Of a stretch of 33,396 nucleotides of DNA, positions 1-9,185 are shown piece by piece (positions within the stretch are counted from its first letter, which is position 1; each line of letters begins with the position of its first letter). Source of the stretch: Neonectria sp. B-13 (lineage: Eukaryota > Ascomycota > Sordariomycetes > Hypocreales > Nectriaceae). The notes beneath the pieces are model-generated. The model was not told where the DNA came from. It did no database searches and was given only the letters and a program-made list of their open reading frames with translations. The DNA lies in NCBI GenBank assembly GCA_002682825.1, contig NOKP01000093.1, positions 21,142 to 54,537 of the forward strand. The letters are read 5' to 3'. The translations under genes and the position numbers were made by a program.

Positions 1-319
1 TGAACAAAAAAATGAAGATCAAAAGGGTAAATGATCCGTTCAGTGCTTGTCAAGTTTTCAAAGCGGCGTGTAAGTGTTTAGCAGCAATGGACACGTATTT
101 TGTGCTTTCAAAGCCTTTAGTGCACATCTTACACAGCGGTACGCACGAACGAGAAATAAAAACGAGTTCAATACCGCACGTCTATTATCCCGATTTGGGT
201 TCGTAAACACCTGGACTCGCGGCGTCGTCTGCTCATGGTCACAGAAGTGCACCAGCCAAAAACCGTGGTGCTTTGACAGTTACACAAGACCTCCCTCTGG
301 AGACCCGCGGTGGGTCTGC
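1..319. other. Intergenic, nothing recognised
   Basis: I see no recognisable gene, RNA or repeat here. Short open frames on both strands overlap each other and carry no motif. The stretch lies 3' of the minus-strand gene that ends at position 320. Confidence 0.5.
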
Positions 320-943
320 TTACTTTCTTCCGGCTCTACCTCTAGCTTTGCCTTCTACCCTTGGACACGCATTCGATAGAAATTCTTGTCTGAGCGACGA
401 GTGCTTGTTCTTCAGCCGACTCAGCCGCATCCTCAAAGCATCCACCGTTACGGACTCGTAACGATCCTCGTATTCTCCATGTATCCGATTCCAAGGTACT
501 CCGAGCTTCCTCCACAACACAATCATCCTGTCGCGCTCGTTCAGGCACTCCAAGCTGGGATCGAGCTGGGACTGGTGGACGTGTTGTTCTCGCAATGCTG
601 CACTGGACGTCTTCGCTGCGGAGACCTCCTCCAACCGCGCTGCCAGCACGACGCTGCCCACGTCGGATGGAGTAGGCGCTGGAATCGCGGGGCGCGCATC
701 CCGCCGCTCCTGACACGGGACGACCTGATCTCCGCGCACTGGATGCTGGTGGGGGTAAGGGTTGCTGCTGGGAGACCATGGAGACCTTGCCCAGCCGTAG
801 CCAGCCCAGAAATCCGGGGCAAGGTGGCAGGGCAACATGTAGTCGAATGGCGGCGCCGGCGGCGGTGGCGGTGGTGGTGGGTAAAACAGGAACCCGGTAT
901 TCGCCAGGGGTCTACTGTTGCAGTGACCACCCATGGGGTCCAT
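320..943 (-). CDS. Myb/SANT-like HTH protein with proline-rich N-terminus
   Basis: This is a single-exon frame of 207 aa. Residues 22-32 form a proline run, and residues 1-70 are rich in Pro, Trp and Tyr and probably disordered. Residues about 134-182 resemble a short helical domain common in ascomycete hypothetical proteins: an ERDRMIVLWRKLGVPWNRI core followed by ALRMRLSRLKNKH. The spaced tryptophans (W144, W151) and the basic third helix fit a Myb/SANT-like DNA-binding fold. A nuclear regulatory role is inferred only from that domain. The C-terminus is basic (GKARGRAGRK). No introns are needed. Two other frames are also open across the segment because of GC-rich codon use, but neither has a motif. 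A start at Met1 is preferred because no upstream in-frame Met is visible. The target and process are unknown. Confidence 0.65.
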   Translation of the reverse strand: MDPMGGHCNSRPLANTGFLFYPPPPPPPPAPPFDYMLPCHLAPDFWAGYGWARSPWSPSSNPYPHQHPVRGDQVVPCQERRDARPAIPAPTPSDVGSVVLAARLEEVSAAKTSSAALREQHVHQSQLDPSLECLNERDRMIVLWRKLGVPWNRIHGEYEDRYESVTVDALRMRLSRLKNKHSSLRQEFLSNACPRVEGKARGRAGRK

Positions 944-1603
944 GGTTGGCAGCTCTGTAGATTAACGTGAAAAGCAGAACGCCGCTGCGGCATTGACAAG
1001 AACAGTGAGCCCGACAAAAATCGGTCGAGACGACTGTGGAACAGTTATATGCCGGCTCGCTCATTGTGAATACATACAGTACGCAGGTGAGCGAACGAAC
1101 AAGCAGACAAGCAAAAGTAGCCGACGACTCGTCTTGCGAATAGCCTCTTAAGTTGCCACCTTCCGACAAAACGCTTTGCAGACTACTGAAACCCGACCGG
1201 TAACGTCTTGGTGGATTTGTCTCATCACGGCTGGCCTTGCAACTAATCAGACGATGTGCGAGCCCCGCCCTGTGCTGCGGATATCGTTCAGGCCCTAACT
1301 AGATGACCTATGTGTGGTCGTCGCGATGAGAGGGGGACGGGGATAGAAACATCGGGTGATGAGGTGAAAAGTATGGATAACACGCACTCGGGTAAAATGA
1401 CGAGGACGTCGCGTTGGAGAGACACGAGTTGTGGGATGAATGCTGTGCGGGCCGCCGGAGAAACAAACTTTCATGTCTCGCCCTATGTTCATGCGCAAAT
1501 GGCTCGCTGAAGACGTCGAGGTACAGTACGTCGAGACACTTGGCTAGCCTGGGAAACATTGTCAGCCTCGGATGCCCAGGGTCCCGTCGACGAGACGAGC
1601 TCG
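944..1603. other. Intergenic, no supported gene
   Basis: Several short overlapping frames exist at about 1295-1740 on both strands, but none shows a conserved motif, signal peptide or splice-supported extension. It separates the Myb-like gene from the SAT4-type fragment. Confidence 0.45.
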
Positions 1604-1885
1604 CTACGGGAACGTCAGACCTCCTCTGTGTTGTCCGACATGTGGCAGAGACGTTCGCCCGGCTGCCCTCGCCGCACAGCCTTGCTCCTCACGACATGCA
1701 TCGCTCCGATCAAACTCACTGCCCTGATCCGGATTGATCTGCCAGCTCCTGCGTAGTGGCTGGCAGCCCAGGGAGATGGGCAAGAGAAGGACAACCCAAG
1801 TGAGAAGCACTAACGCAAACCCGGCATAGACCGGCCCCCTGCGCGTCCCCGAGTCCTTCATCAACCGCAGATACAAGGAACACAT
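1604..1885 (-). pseudogene. Fragment of a SAT4/Pth11-type membrane protein
   Basis: The first ~55 residues of this 93-aa frame read like the middle of a fungal SAT4/rhodopsin-type integral membrane protein. A cytosolic edge (SLYLRLMKDSG) is followed by one transmembrane helix (AGFALVLLTWVVLLLPISL) and then the family-like C-x-P-x3-S-W motif (GCQPLRRSWQINPDQG). The remainder is low-quality sequence, and no flanking frame supplies the other helices. Upstream on the coding strand the sequence enters an AT-rich island with no coding character. I read it as a truncated relic rather than a functional gene. It is not a copy of the SAT4-type gene at 18.4-19.4 kb, which lacks this motif. Confidence 0.5.
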
Positions 1886-1889
1886 ACCC

Positions 1890-2250
1890 GCCTTTAGGCC
1901 CAGATTAGATATATATGTTTTCAGTTTAATAGTTATGTCCTAGAAGTGGATCTGGCTCTAAGAGTATTTCGCATACTCCTTTGTAAGAGTTGGAATAACG
2001 TACGCAACCTTCAATAGACTAATCCGGCTGAGCTACTAAAATTAAACAATTCATGTAAGCTTGTGTTACTGAATTATGTTACACAGCTGATAATAAGGGC
2101 ACTCGTCTTCTTACGTCTATATAATAGTGTTAGAGTTAATACACTAAGTTATAACTAGTTACGTTATAATTATTATAATAATGCTCTAGCTAGAGAATTG
2201 ACTAGCAAAAGTTACTGCAGCTTTAGGAAAACAGAACGAAATTCCATTAG
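1890..2250. repeat. AT-rich palindromic island
   Basis: This stretch of about 350 bp is visibly richer in A/T than its flanks and has no coding capacity. It contains several inverted repeats: GAGTAT/ATACTC around a 5-nt loop (1962-1978), TTATAAC/GTTATAA around a 7-nt loop (2149-2169), a perfect 14-bp palindrome (2169-2182) and a perfect 12-bp palindrome CTCTAGCTAGAG (2184-2195). Such composition fits a decayed mobile element or a RIP-mutated relic. No terminal repeats or target duplication were established. Confidence 0.45.
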
Positions 2251-2550
2251 ATGTTTAGCAGATCTTGGCAACTCTTGGCCGTGACCTGGATATCCAGCGA
2301 TACCTTAGCGTTGCGAAGGTGGGGCACAGGACATGTGTGCTGTCCCTGGCAATCAGGGAGTTACGACGAGCATGGTTACGACAGAACGGGTACAACGAGA
2401 AGGGAATCTGACAATCTAACTTCGACATCCATGGTCGACACATGCATTGTATCAGACCCACCGACCGCCTTTGACATGTCGTTCCCCACGTGCCGTGCGG
2501 AGTGTCTGGAGTGTCGTCTGGGATGATGGTACGGAGTATGCGTGTGTGCA

Positions 2551-5500
2551 TCACTCTCGACGTCCGCGTTCCCGATGGTCCGAGCGTCCAAAGTGTGTGT
2601 TCAGCTGCTGCGCTTCGACCAGCTCCGACAGACGAAACGGGGACCCGCTAATCGGGTACTCCGGAGACCCCTGTTGCAGAGTGATAGAGATGGCGGGATC
2701 ACTGCTCGCGAACTTGATCTTCTTCCTAAAGTTACCGCAGGAGCTCCAGAAGGACGTACCCGATAGCTCGCCAGGTACCCTGGAGCCGTTCACCCTGAAC
2801 ACGGCCGACGACTGGACAAGCTTCTGCATCAGGGCGGACAGAGCCTCGTCGGGGGCTCGACACAGACAGCTGATGTAGCCCGATCCTCGGAACTGCATAC
2901 CCCGCTGGCTCGGAATGTCGTCTAGCTCAAAGTAGAACAGGCTGGCGACGATGCGTTTCGCCAGTGCGCAGATGGCGTCCTGAAGCAGTCGGTCCTGGTG
3001 AACGGAACGTTTTAGTCGCGGCACCGACCCCGCGTCGTCCAGCGGGGCTGCGGGGCCCAGGACGACGGCGTCGAGGCGGATGCACCTGTCGAAGAGTGGA
3101 GTTGTCTTGGTAGACCTGCCAAAGTCGTCCATGGTCTTCTTGCCGCTTAGAAGCGACATGTATGCTTTGAATAGGCGGTAGAGAAAATGCCTCTTGAAGA
3201 AGCCTGGTGTCTTGCCTGGCACGCGTTCACGACTTGCGCTCTCGATGCCGGTTCCGAGACTGATCAGGTACTGGGGGAGGGATTTGGCCGGATACAAGGT
3301 ACGCAATTCTGAGAGAGCCAAGTTTATGGGATTATTCTGAATGACGCCGGCATCCTGGAGCAAGCCTACGCCGTTGATGTACATGGGGGTAAAGTAACTT
3401 CTGGTAGGTTAGCTGAAGCTCACGGGAGACGTATGCTGCAAGAGAGATTGGAATGGAAGAGGGTGGTAGAGATAGGGTGGTTGACAGAGGGTGTGGGAGG
3501 GAGTGAGAGAGGGGGCGAGAGAGGCGAAAGGTAAATTTTGAAACAATGTGAGAGGGGACGTCCACGCGCAGGGACGGGGATACCTACGCTGGCGCCGCCG
3601 TACAGCTGCGATTTCTTTCTAAAGTCAGCATTGCATCGACGAGGGCCACAACTGTCGGCGCGACTCACACCTCCCATACTGCCAAGTCTTCCTCGCCGCG
3701 GTACACGTTGTAGCCTGTCTCGGTTAGCGAGGAGGCTTCCTGGCTGGGAGGCCAGTCTACGCACCATTTCTCTCGGATCTCTCTCCAACCCCGTTGTAGT
3801 TTGTGATGAGCAGCGGGTCCGGGGTCCAAGTCGGAGCGACCACCAACGCCAGCTTCGCGCCGATTGTGGATGCGTACGACGGAGCTGTCATGCTAGTGTT
3901 GGCATCGAAGATGGCCTTGAGCGTCACCTCCAGCGGCAGACTGCTGTAGAGGGCGTTGTTGACGACAGTCAACAGCTGGGAGATACCGGGTAGTCCGGCC
4001 AGCTGGCCACGACGGAAGACTGTTGTGGCGAAGGCCTCGAATGCGTTGCTGCACTTCGCTGCTGTCCAACCGTTGAGGAACAGGGTGGAGAGAGCGAGGG
4101 CGCCTACCATGTCAGTACGGTCTAGTCCTGTCCTGCCACAGCTAGTCTACTCATCGTTGGGGGATGACGGGAAAGGAAAGCGTGGCAAGAAGAGGAACGT
4201 ACCGGCACTGACTCCGGCGCATAGCTGGAAGTGCTCCTGAACTGGGATGGGCAAGCCAATCTCCTCTTCCAGGAGTTCGAGGATTGTGGTGGGAATGATG
4301 CCTCGAACACCGCCACCGTCGACGCACAGCACCCCCACACCGGCGGTGGGAGGTCGTACACGCACGTGCAATCCTGCGTCGGCTCCGCACAAGAAGCAAT
4401 GGGGGACGGCGAAGAACCGGGGTCCCTCCTCCGAGGCATGGCCGAAGACTCGGACGCAGTGCTCACAGATGCTGTGGCCGCAGCGGAGCTCGTACTGAGG
4501 GACTCTTCGGATACAAAGCAGACACGTGTTTCTAGTCCTGAGAGAGAGCCATTGATCCTGATACTTGTGGTAAGATTCGGCGTGGAGTGCGACTGCTGGT
4601 TCTCCGGAGCGATGCAGTTCGTCCATCCTTGCTACGATCGACTCGAGGAAGGTGTCAGGGTCTACGGTTCCGGTGCTGGTTCCGGTCTCGGTTTTGGTCT
4701 GAGCCGTAGTCTTGTTCCCGATTCTCAAGGCTTCCGAGCAGGCGTCGCGATGTAGGTCGCGGAACATGCGATGCGGCGGAAAAGCTAGGTTCAGCGTCAG
4801 TCTACTTGCGGCTGCTGGTGTGAGATGGTCCAGACACTCTACGTACCGTGCATGCCTGGTGCGTAGTGGTCGAGAAACAAGCTCGCGGCGATGGCATCTC
4901 TGGCGAACTCGCCAAGCCTCTGACCTTGATCCAGGAGAGCGATAAAGTTTCCCAAGTGCTGAGACAGGTCCGGAGCCACAGGGCGGGCGGTCCTGGATAG
5001 CTCGACGTATCCCGGAAATGGCTGGTCCCGCTGTAAAGACGCATCAACGAGGGCCATCAGATGATGGGCGGAGAAGAGCAGGCCAAGGTCACTCTTCCGA
5101 CTCCTGGTCCTCTGTAGCAGCTTTCGCGTGAGCTTGAGGACCGTCTCTCGATCCTCGCCCCCCCCCTTGTCTCCGCCACCGAAAGCATGTGAGCGTGTTA
5201 TTGTCAACGCAGAGGGCCGGAGCAGCCAGCTGTCCGAGGAGCCCTCAAGCACCCTTCGGACCTCTTCCTCGCTCACTTTGTCGCCAGTGAGGATGACCAA
5301 AAGTTTGGGAGCCAGCCGGGACCTGTCCTGGGTCCAAAGGGCAGAACGCCAGCAAGCAAACTGCTGCATGAGCAGAGCCAGACACTGTCGGCTCGAGCAC
5401 GGGAAACAGATGACGTCGATGTAGGGAAAAAGTATTTGAATGTGAGCGTTGGTTCGCGCCAGGTGTGGCTCGAGTAAAATTGACGTTTCGCTCACGATGG

Positions 5501-5852
5501 AACAGCATCGGCGGGGGGGAGGGGTTGTACGGTGCGGGCCATGGGCGAGAAACCTCGTGGCATCCGTCGGAGACAGAAACGACGTGGCCAGAAAGACCGG
5601 GTTGGGACTCGCGACGGTGTGGGGCTCGAGATCAAGGTGGACAGTGCTGCAAGCCCCAGCCCCAGCTGGGGAACGCTTCCGGGTGCCTCTTTGCTGTCGG
5701 AGAGGCCTGCAGGTGAGTATGAGCGACGGCGTCTGGGTCTCGGGATGCGGCAGCTGGTTGACCAGAGCCTTGAGCCTCCCGCTCTGCCGAACAAGCAGGC
5801 GGTCCTTATCCTGCCTACTGACTCTAGTCCATTCGGTGTGTCCACAGCTCAT
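2551..5852 (-). CDS. RING-finger patatin-like phospholipase
   Basis: Six exons read by eye: 5852-4847, 4784-4203, 4103-3765, 3714-3669, 3605-3588 and 3400-2551. All five introns are GT-AG (62, 99, 50, 63 and 187 nt), the phases agree, and the joined frame encodes 946 aa. The N-terminal ~335 aa match the regulatory region of fungal patatin proteins (CGHTEWTRVS start, ILFPYIDVICF segment). A C3HC4 RING-type zinc finger follows, with ligands C423, C426, C437, H439, C442, C445, C465 and C468. The patatin domain has the oxyanion motif DGGGVRG (491-497), nucleophile elbow G-V-S528-A-G and catalytic Asp680 in QDAG. Patatins are Ser-Asp acyl hydrolases that cleave membrane lipids; the substrate here is unknown. 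Exon 5 is only 18 nt, but it supplies the conserved CTAAPA block. The P-loop I would expect near residue 50 in some fungal relatives is not visible. A cytosolic location is inferred. Confidence 0.88.
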
Positions 5853-5869
5853 GGAGCTGATGGCAACAT
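5849..5869 (-). promoter_or_regulatory. Six-codon uORF overlapping the patatin start
   Basis: An ATG at 5869-5867 opens a six-codon frame whose TGA (5851-5849) overlaps the main ATG (5852-5850) as ATGA. If the transcript includes it, ribosomes reaching the phospholipase start would leak past it or terminate and reinitiate. Its use is inference; no transcript start is known. Confidence 0.3.
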
Positions 5870-6369
5870 TGATCTCCGCTTCTTATAAACGATGGTCGAG
5901 CGGCATGCGCTAAGACATTGGGCGCGACGCCAAACGCCGACTGACTACGCTACGATTGACTCAGTGACGAAGACGACCGTTCATCTGAATGACGGAGTGG
6001 AGTGCGTACTAAGTCAAGGATCGATGTGTAGCTAGCTCTGACGGTCAAGTAGTACGTGATTTCATTGAGTCTTCTTTTCTTTGGTTAGTATGGCGAACAG
6101 AAGCTTTCTTGCATTGAGTTCTATTGCGGATGATGCATCAACATCGGTGTCCTGCCATTTCCGTTCATGGGTCAGTGCGGTTGAGGAGATGACAGTCGAC
6201 ATAACAGGTCACTTCAAAGGCGGCCAACAGCGGCAAGCCTTGGCGTGCGTTGTCAAGTGCTGAACAAGGCTGGCCGTCGAGATTTCGTGATTGCGTGTGG
6301 CTATGCAGTTCTTAATCTAACCCTCGCACATTTCTCTCCCCAATACGCACACTAGGTATACGTCCCCCG
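5870..6369. other. Intergenic between patatin and TFIIE-alpha-like genes
   Basis: This region holds the promoter of the phospholipase gene and the 3' end of the TFIIE-alpha-like gene. No other gene is supported. Confidence 0.5.
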
Positions 6370-7145
6370 TCAGTGCCTTGCCATTTGATAGCTTTCTTGC
6401 TGGATCCTTTCGCTCTCCGGGAGCATCTTGTACGCAGCCCAGAAGCACGAACCCGGAAGCGTAGTCTGATCGACTTCGCGGAGACGGAGCTCAAAGAACC
6501 CCAGATCAGCAAAAAGGCCAACCGAAACGTCTTCCTTCTGAAGTAGCGCGGTAAGCTTGCGGCACTTTGGGCACAGCAGTCCATCTGGACTGTCCTGATC
6601 CACCAGGTCGAGGACGGGCCACATGATGTCGCACCGCGCACAGTAGTGTTCAGGGTCCGTCGACATTGGTGTTTCAGTTTCTTTCCTAATTGTGCTTAAT
6701 CTCCACCTGATGGCATGGATGGCTGCCGGGTAGTTGATGAAGCAGTACGTGTTGACGATGTCGACCTGATGTCTGCAGGAGACAAGTAAGCGAAAAGGAA
6801 GCGATAAGGGACTAAAAGGTGAGCGATGAATGAGTTGTTGGCGAGTGGGGGGCGAGTAATATGTAAGTGGTGTGCAGGTACTGGACAAGGAACATGAAAT
6901 GACATACAGCTCCAGCATCCGAGCACTTTCTAGCTCATTGCAGTGGGCTTGGATGCGCCTCATGGACAGCTCTAGATGTTGCGACAGCTCATGCAACGAC
7001 AGACTAAATCGCTATTAGTGAGTGCCTACCGCCACAACTGCCAAACCCACATCTGTCGTTGGGTGAGCAGGTCAACTATGACCACTTGCTCAGCTGTATG
7101 GAAAGACCGAGCAACGCACCGTAGCAGGCGCTGTGCGGCTTCCAT
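6370..7145 (-). CDS. Short TFIIE-alpha (TFA1)-like protein
   Basis: Three exons (7145-7051, 7003-6908, 6772-6370) with introns of 47 nt (GTGGGT...TTTAG) and 135 nt (GTATGT...TGCAG); the joined frame is 197 aa. Residues 1-65 match the winged helix of TFIIE alpha: VARSFHTAEQVVIVDLL, then ELSQHLELSMRRI and ARMLEL. The diagnostic INYPAAIHAIRWRL follows (counterpart of the family's Y-Y-I-x-Y-x-x-A-I-D-A-I-K-W-R). A zinc ribbon follows, CARC and CPKC about 23 residues apart. TFIIE alpha recruits and stimulates TFIIH at RNA polymerase II promoters. The usual fungal subunit is much longer, with an acidic C-terminal half absent here. The start is chosen because MEAAQRLLRCVARSF aligns with the family N-terminus. 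It is probably a divergent paralogue rather than the essential gene, and could be a dominant-negative form or a decaying copy. Confidence 0.75.
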
Positions 7146-7691
7146 AACGCCAATCTGCTCCTCGAGGATCCAGGCCCGAGGCGAAGCCGTCTCTGTTCAT
7201 CACACCCAGGTTCACTCGAAAGCAATCGGCTTCTGTGGGATCCATATACACATATAATTCCATATTCCAGGCGGCCGCTGCGTTCTCGTTCATGACGGTG
7301 GATTGACCTCATACTGTGGAGGACATGTGTGCGTTGTTCAGACGTACAGCAGACTGTATTAGCCAGTACAATAGAACGGCAGAACTGTTACATTTGTTTG
7401 TGGGTTGTCCCGAGTCATCCATGCTGGGTAGTGTATGGTCATTACCTCGCACGCCTACTGAAGCGACCTCTAGTCTCCGTCGTCTATTGTCTGCTGTCTA
7501 CCTTCAACCTTTTGGCTCCACCGCGCGCAAGATCCAAACCCATCAAATATAGTGATACACTTCACTGATATCACTACATACTCTATCATGTTCCAGGGAG
7601 GAGGAAGGTCTTGCTAGAGCCCTGCATTACATCGCATTATTGAATCTATGTTGTAGCTACCACAAATGTGTCCGCGTCCTGCGCTTCGCCT
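7146..7691. other. Intergenic, promoter of the TFIIE-alpha-like gene
   Basis: This 546-bp gap holds AT-rich sequence (a TATATACACATATAA run at about 7243-7257) upstream of the TFIIE-alpha-like start. An open frame at 7293-7090 overlaps the first exon in another phase and ends without a motif, so I do not call it a gene. Confidence 0.45.
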
Positions 7692-8264
7692 TCAGATATA
7701 CCACCACCTGTGTCCCGCACTGCTGTCCGCCCACACTGCGTCTTCGTCCTCTTCCTCGTCTGAGAGCGGGTCCGAGACTTCTGCCTCATCGTCGCCGTCT
7801 GCGCTGTCGTACTCTGCCACGCTCCCCGGTCGACGCCGTCGTGAGCCGAACTCCCGCCGCCGGCTCGCTGTGGCACGTGTATTGATCACCACGTCCCAAG
7901 GTTCCTCTCGTTTCCGAGGGACCCCGAGGAACCAGCCGATTGAATTCGCTTCCTCGAGCGTATCATCGGAAAGTTTCTCCAGTAGTGTCTCGGTGTCGAC
8001 TGCTTTGGGTACAAGATACCCACCAGAGTCGAACCGGCAGACGTCCAGACCGACCTGATGTCTCCAGTACACGCGTAGGAAGTCTACAAGCTCTCTTGCT
8101 CTCCTGGAAGCGTTTTGGTCGTGGCACCAGAGTGCCTCATTGTCCATGCACGACTGAAGCATCTCACGAGCCCGGCTCAGCTTGTAGCGTTCGTACGTGG
8201 TGGCCTGATTCGTCAATAAATCGATGCGTTCCAGCGCTTCGGCGAGGTTGTCCCTGATATCCAT
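7692..8264 (-). CDS. Unrecognised protein with acidic C-terminal tail
   Basis: Single frame of 190 aa. The N-terminal half (residues 1-75) is predicted helical and charged (EALERIDLL, ARELVDFLRVYWRHQ). The middle has a compact GLDVCRFDSGGYLVPKA block, and residues ~110-125 carry IGWFLGVPRKREEPW. A basic Arg run (ASRRREFGSRRRRPG) precedes a strongly acidic tail (DSADGDDEAEVSDPLSDEEE). I do not recognise the family. It is on the same strand as the TFIIE-alpha-like gene, 546 bp upstream of it. Canonical TFIIE alpha has an acidic C-terminal half, but nothing here supports splicing to that gene. A GT donor near the 3' end (ACAG|GTGGTG) would permit an alternative C-terminus. The codon pattern and sustained frame suggest a real protein. 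Confidence 0.6.
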   Translation of the reverse strand: MDIRDNLAEALERIDLLTNQATTYERYKLSRAREMLQSCMDNEALWCHDQNASRRARELVDFLRVYWRHQVGLDVCRFDSGGYLVPKAVDTETLLEKLSDDTLEEANSIGWFLGVPRKREEPWDVVINTRATASRRREFGSRRRRPGSVAEYDSADGDDEAEVSDPLSDEEEDEDAVWADSSAGHRWWYI

Positions 8265-9185
8265 TCTGCCAGGCTAAAGCGCACCACACTCGGCCAAGGT
8301 GATGTTTATATGTCCTGATCGTGTTGCAACATCAAGGGCCAGCCTTCGCTCAATCCGCCGTGATCAGCCACAAAGATGCCTCAACTCTTCGTGTCCCTGA
8401 GCTGAGCCAGCAGTTCCTTGACTCAACACAAACTGTCAGAGAAGAATTGACACAGCCGTCCACGTCAGGTTTAAAAGAAAAAAGCCTACTATGACTTTTT
8501 ACTCACTAGATACAGCGGTTCATTTTCTCCTTTCATCGCTAAAACACGTTTCAAGGGGCATCGCACGAAACACGCTCGCCTTTCAGGCGTGGCGACGAGA
8601 GATCGGATAGTAGCCAATTAGGTCAACATGCCTACGGTGCAAAAGAGCTTGACTTGCTGAAACGGTTTTCCGGATATTTTTAGAATCTTCCTAATACACA
8701 GACCAAAACAAGGTGCGTGGAGTGTAGTCACTTCACGACGTCCAACATGCTCTAGTCATTTTTAGTCACCTTTGCAGCCTCTCTACTCTGTTGCGATTGG
8801 CTCTTATGATTACGCTCCGGCTACGCTCCGGCTCCTCTAGCTTATTACAGACTGTCTGGGCATCGGTTCCCTCCCTCCCTTACTAGCTGGTTTGAACCAA
8901 GAGTGTCGACATGCATAAATTTACATTCATCATAGGCTGAGCACTAATTAAGAATGCTTTTCTTCTAGGGAAGTTTTTTGTGAACAACCAAAGGTCATGG
9001 TAATCAATTAAGCGAGGGAGTCCTTAGGTAAGAAAAAGAGAATAAGGCATTGGCCTACTATAGGTGCTGTGCTATTTATGGCATGCGATGTAGTCACCCA
9101 TTTTACGCACGATCCGATCGAGGCGAGCTCCGCTCTGGCCCTGAGGCCATCCCCATGATCTTCTCAACTGACAAAATATGACCAA
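8265..9185. other. Intergenic, AT-rich, no gene
   Basis: About 920 bp with frequent stops in all frames and no motif. A short direct repeat (TACGCTCCGGC twice in tandem, near 8811-8833) is the only structure I see. It holds the promoter of the gene ending at 7692 and the 3' flank of the gene starting at 10076. Confidence 0.5.

Noticed and set aside
7090..7293. 67-codon minus-strand frame starting at 7293
   Set aside because: Overlaps exon 1 of the TFIIE-alpha-like gene in a different phase; the domain frame starts at 7145.
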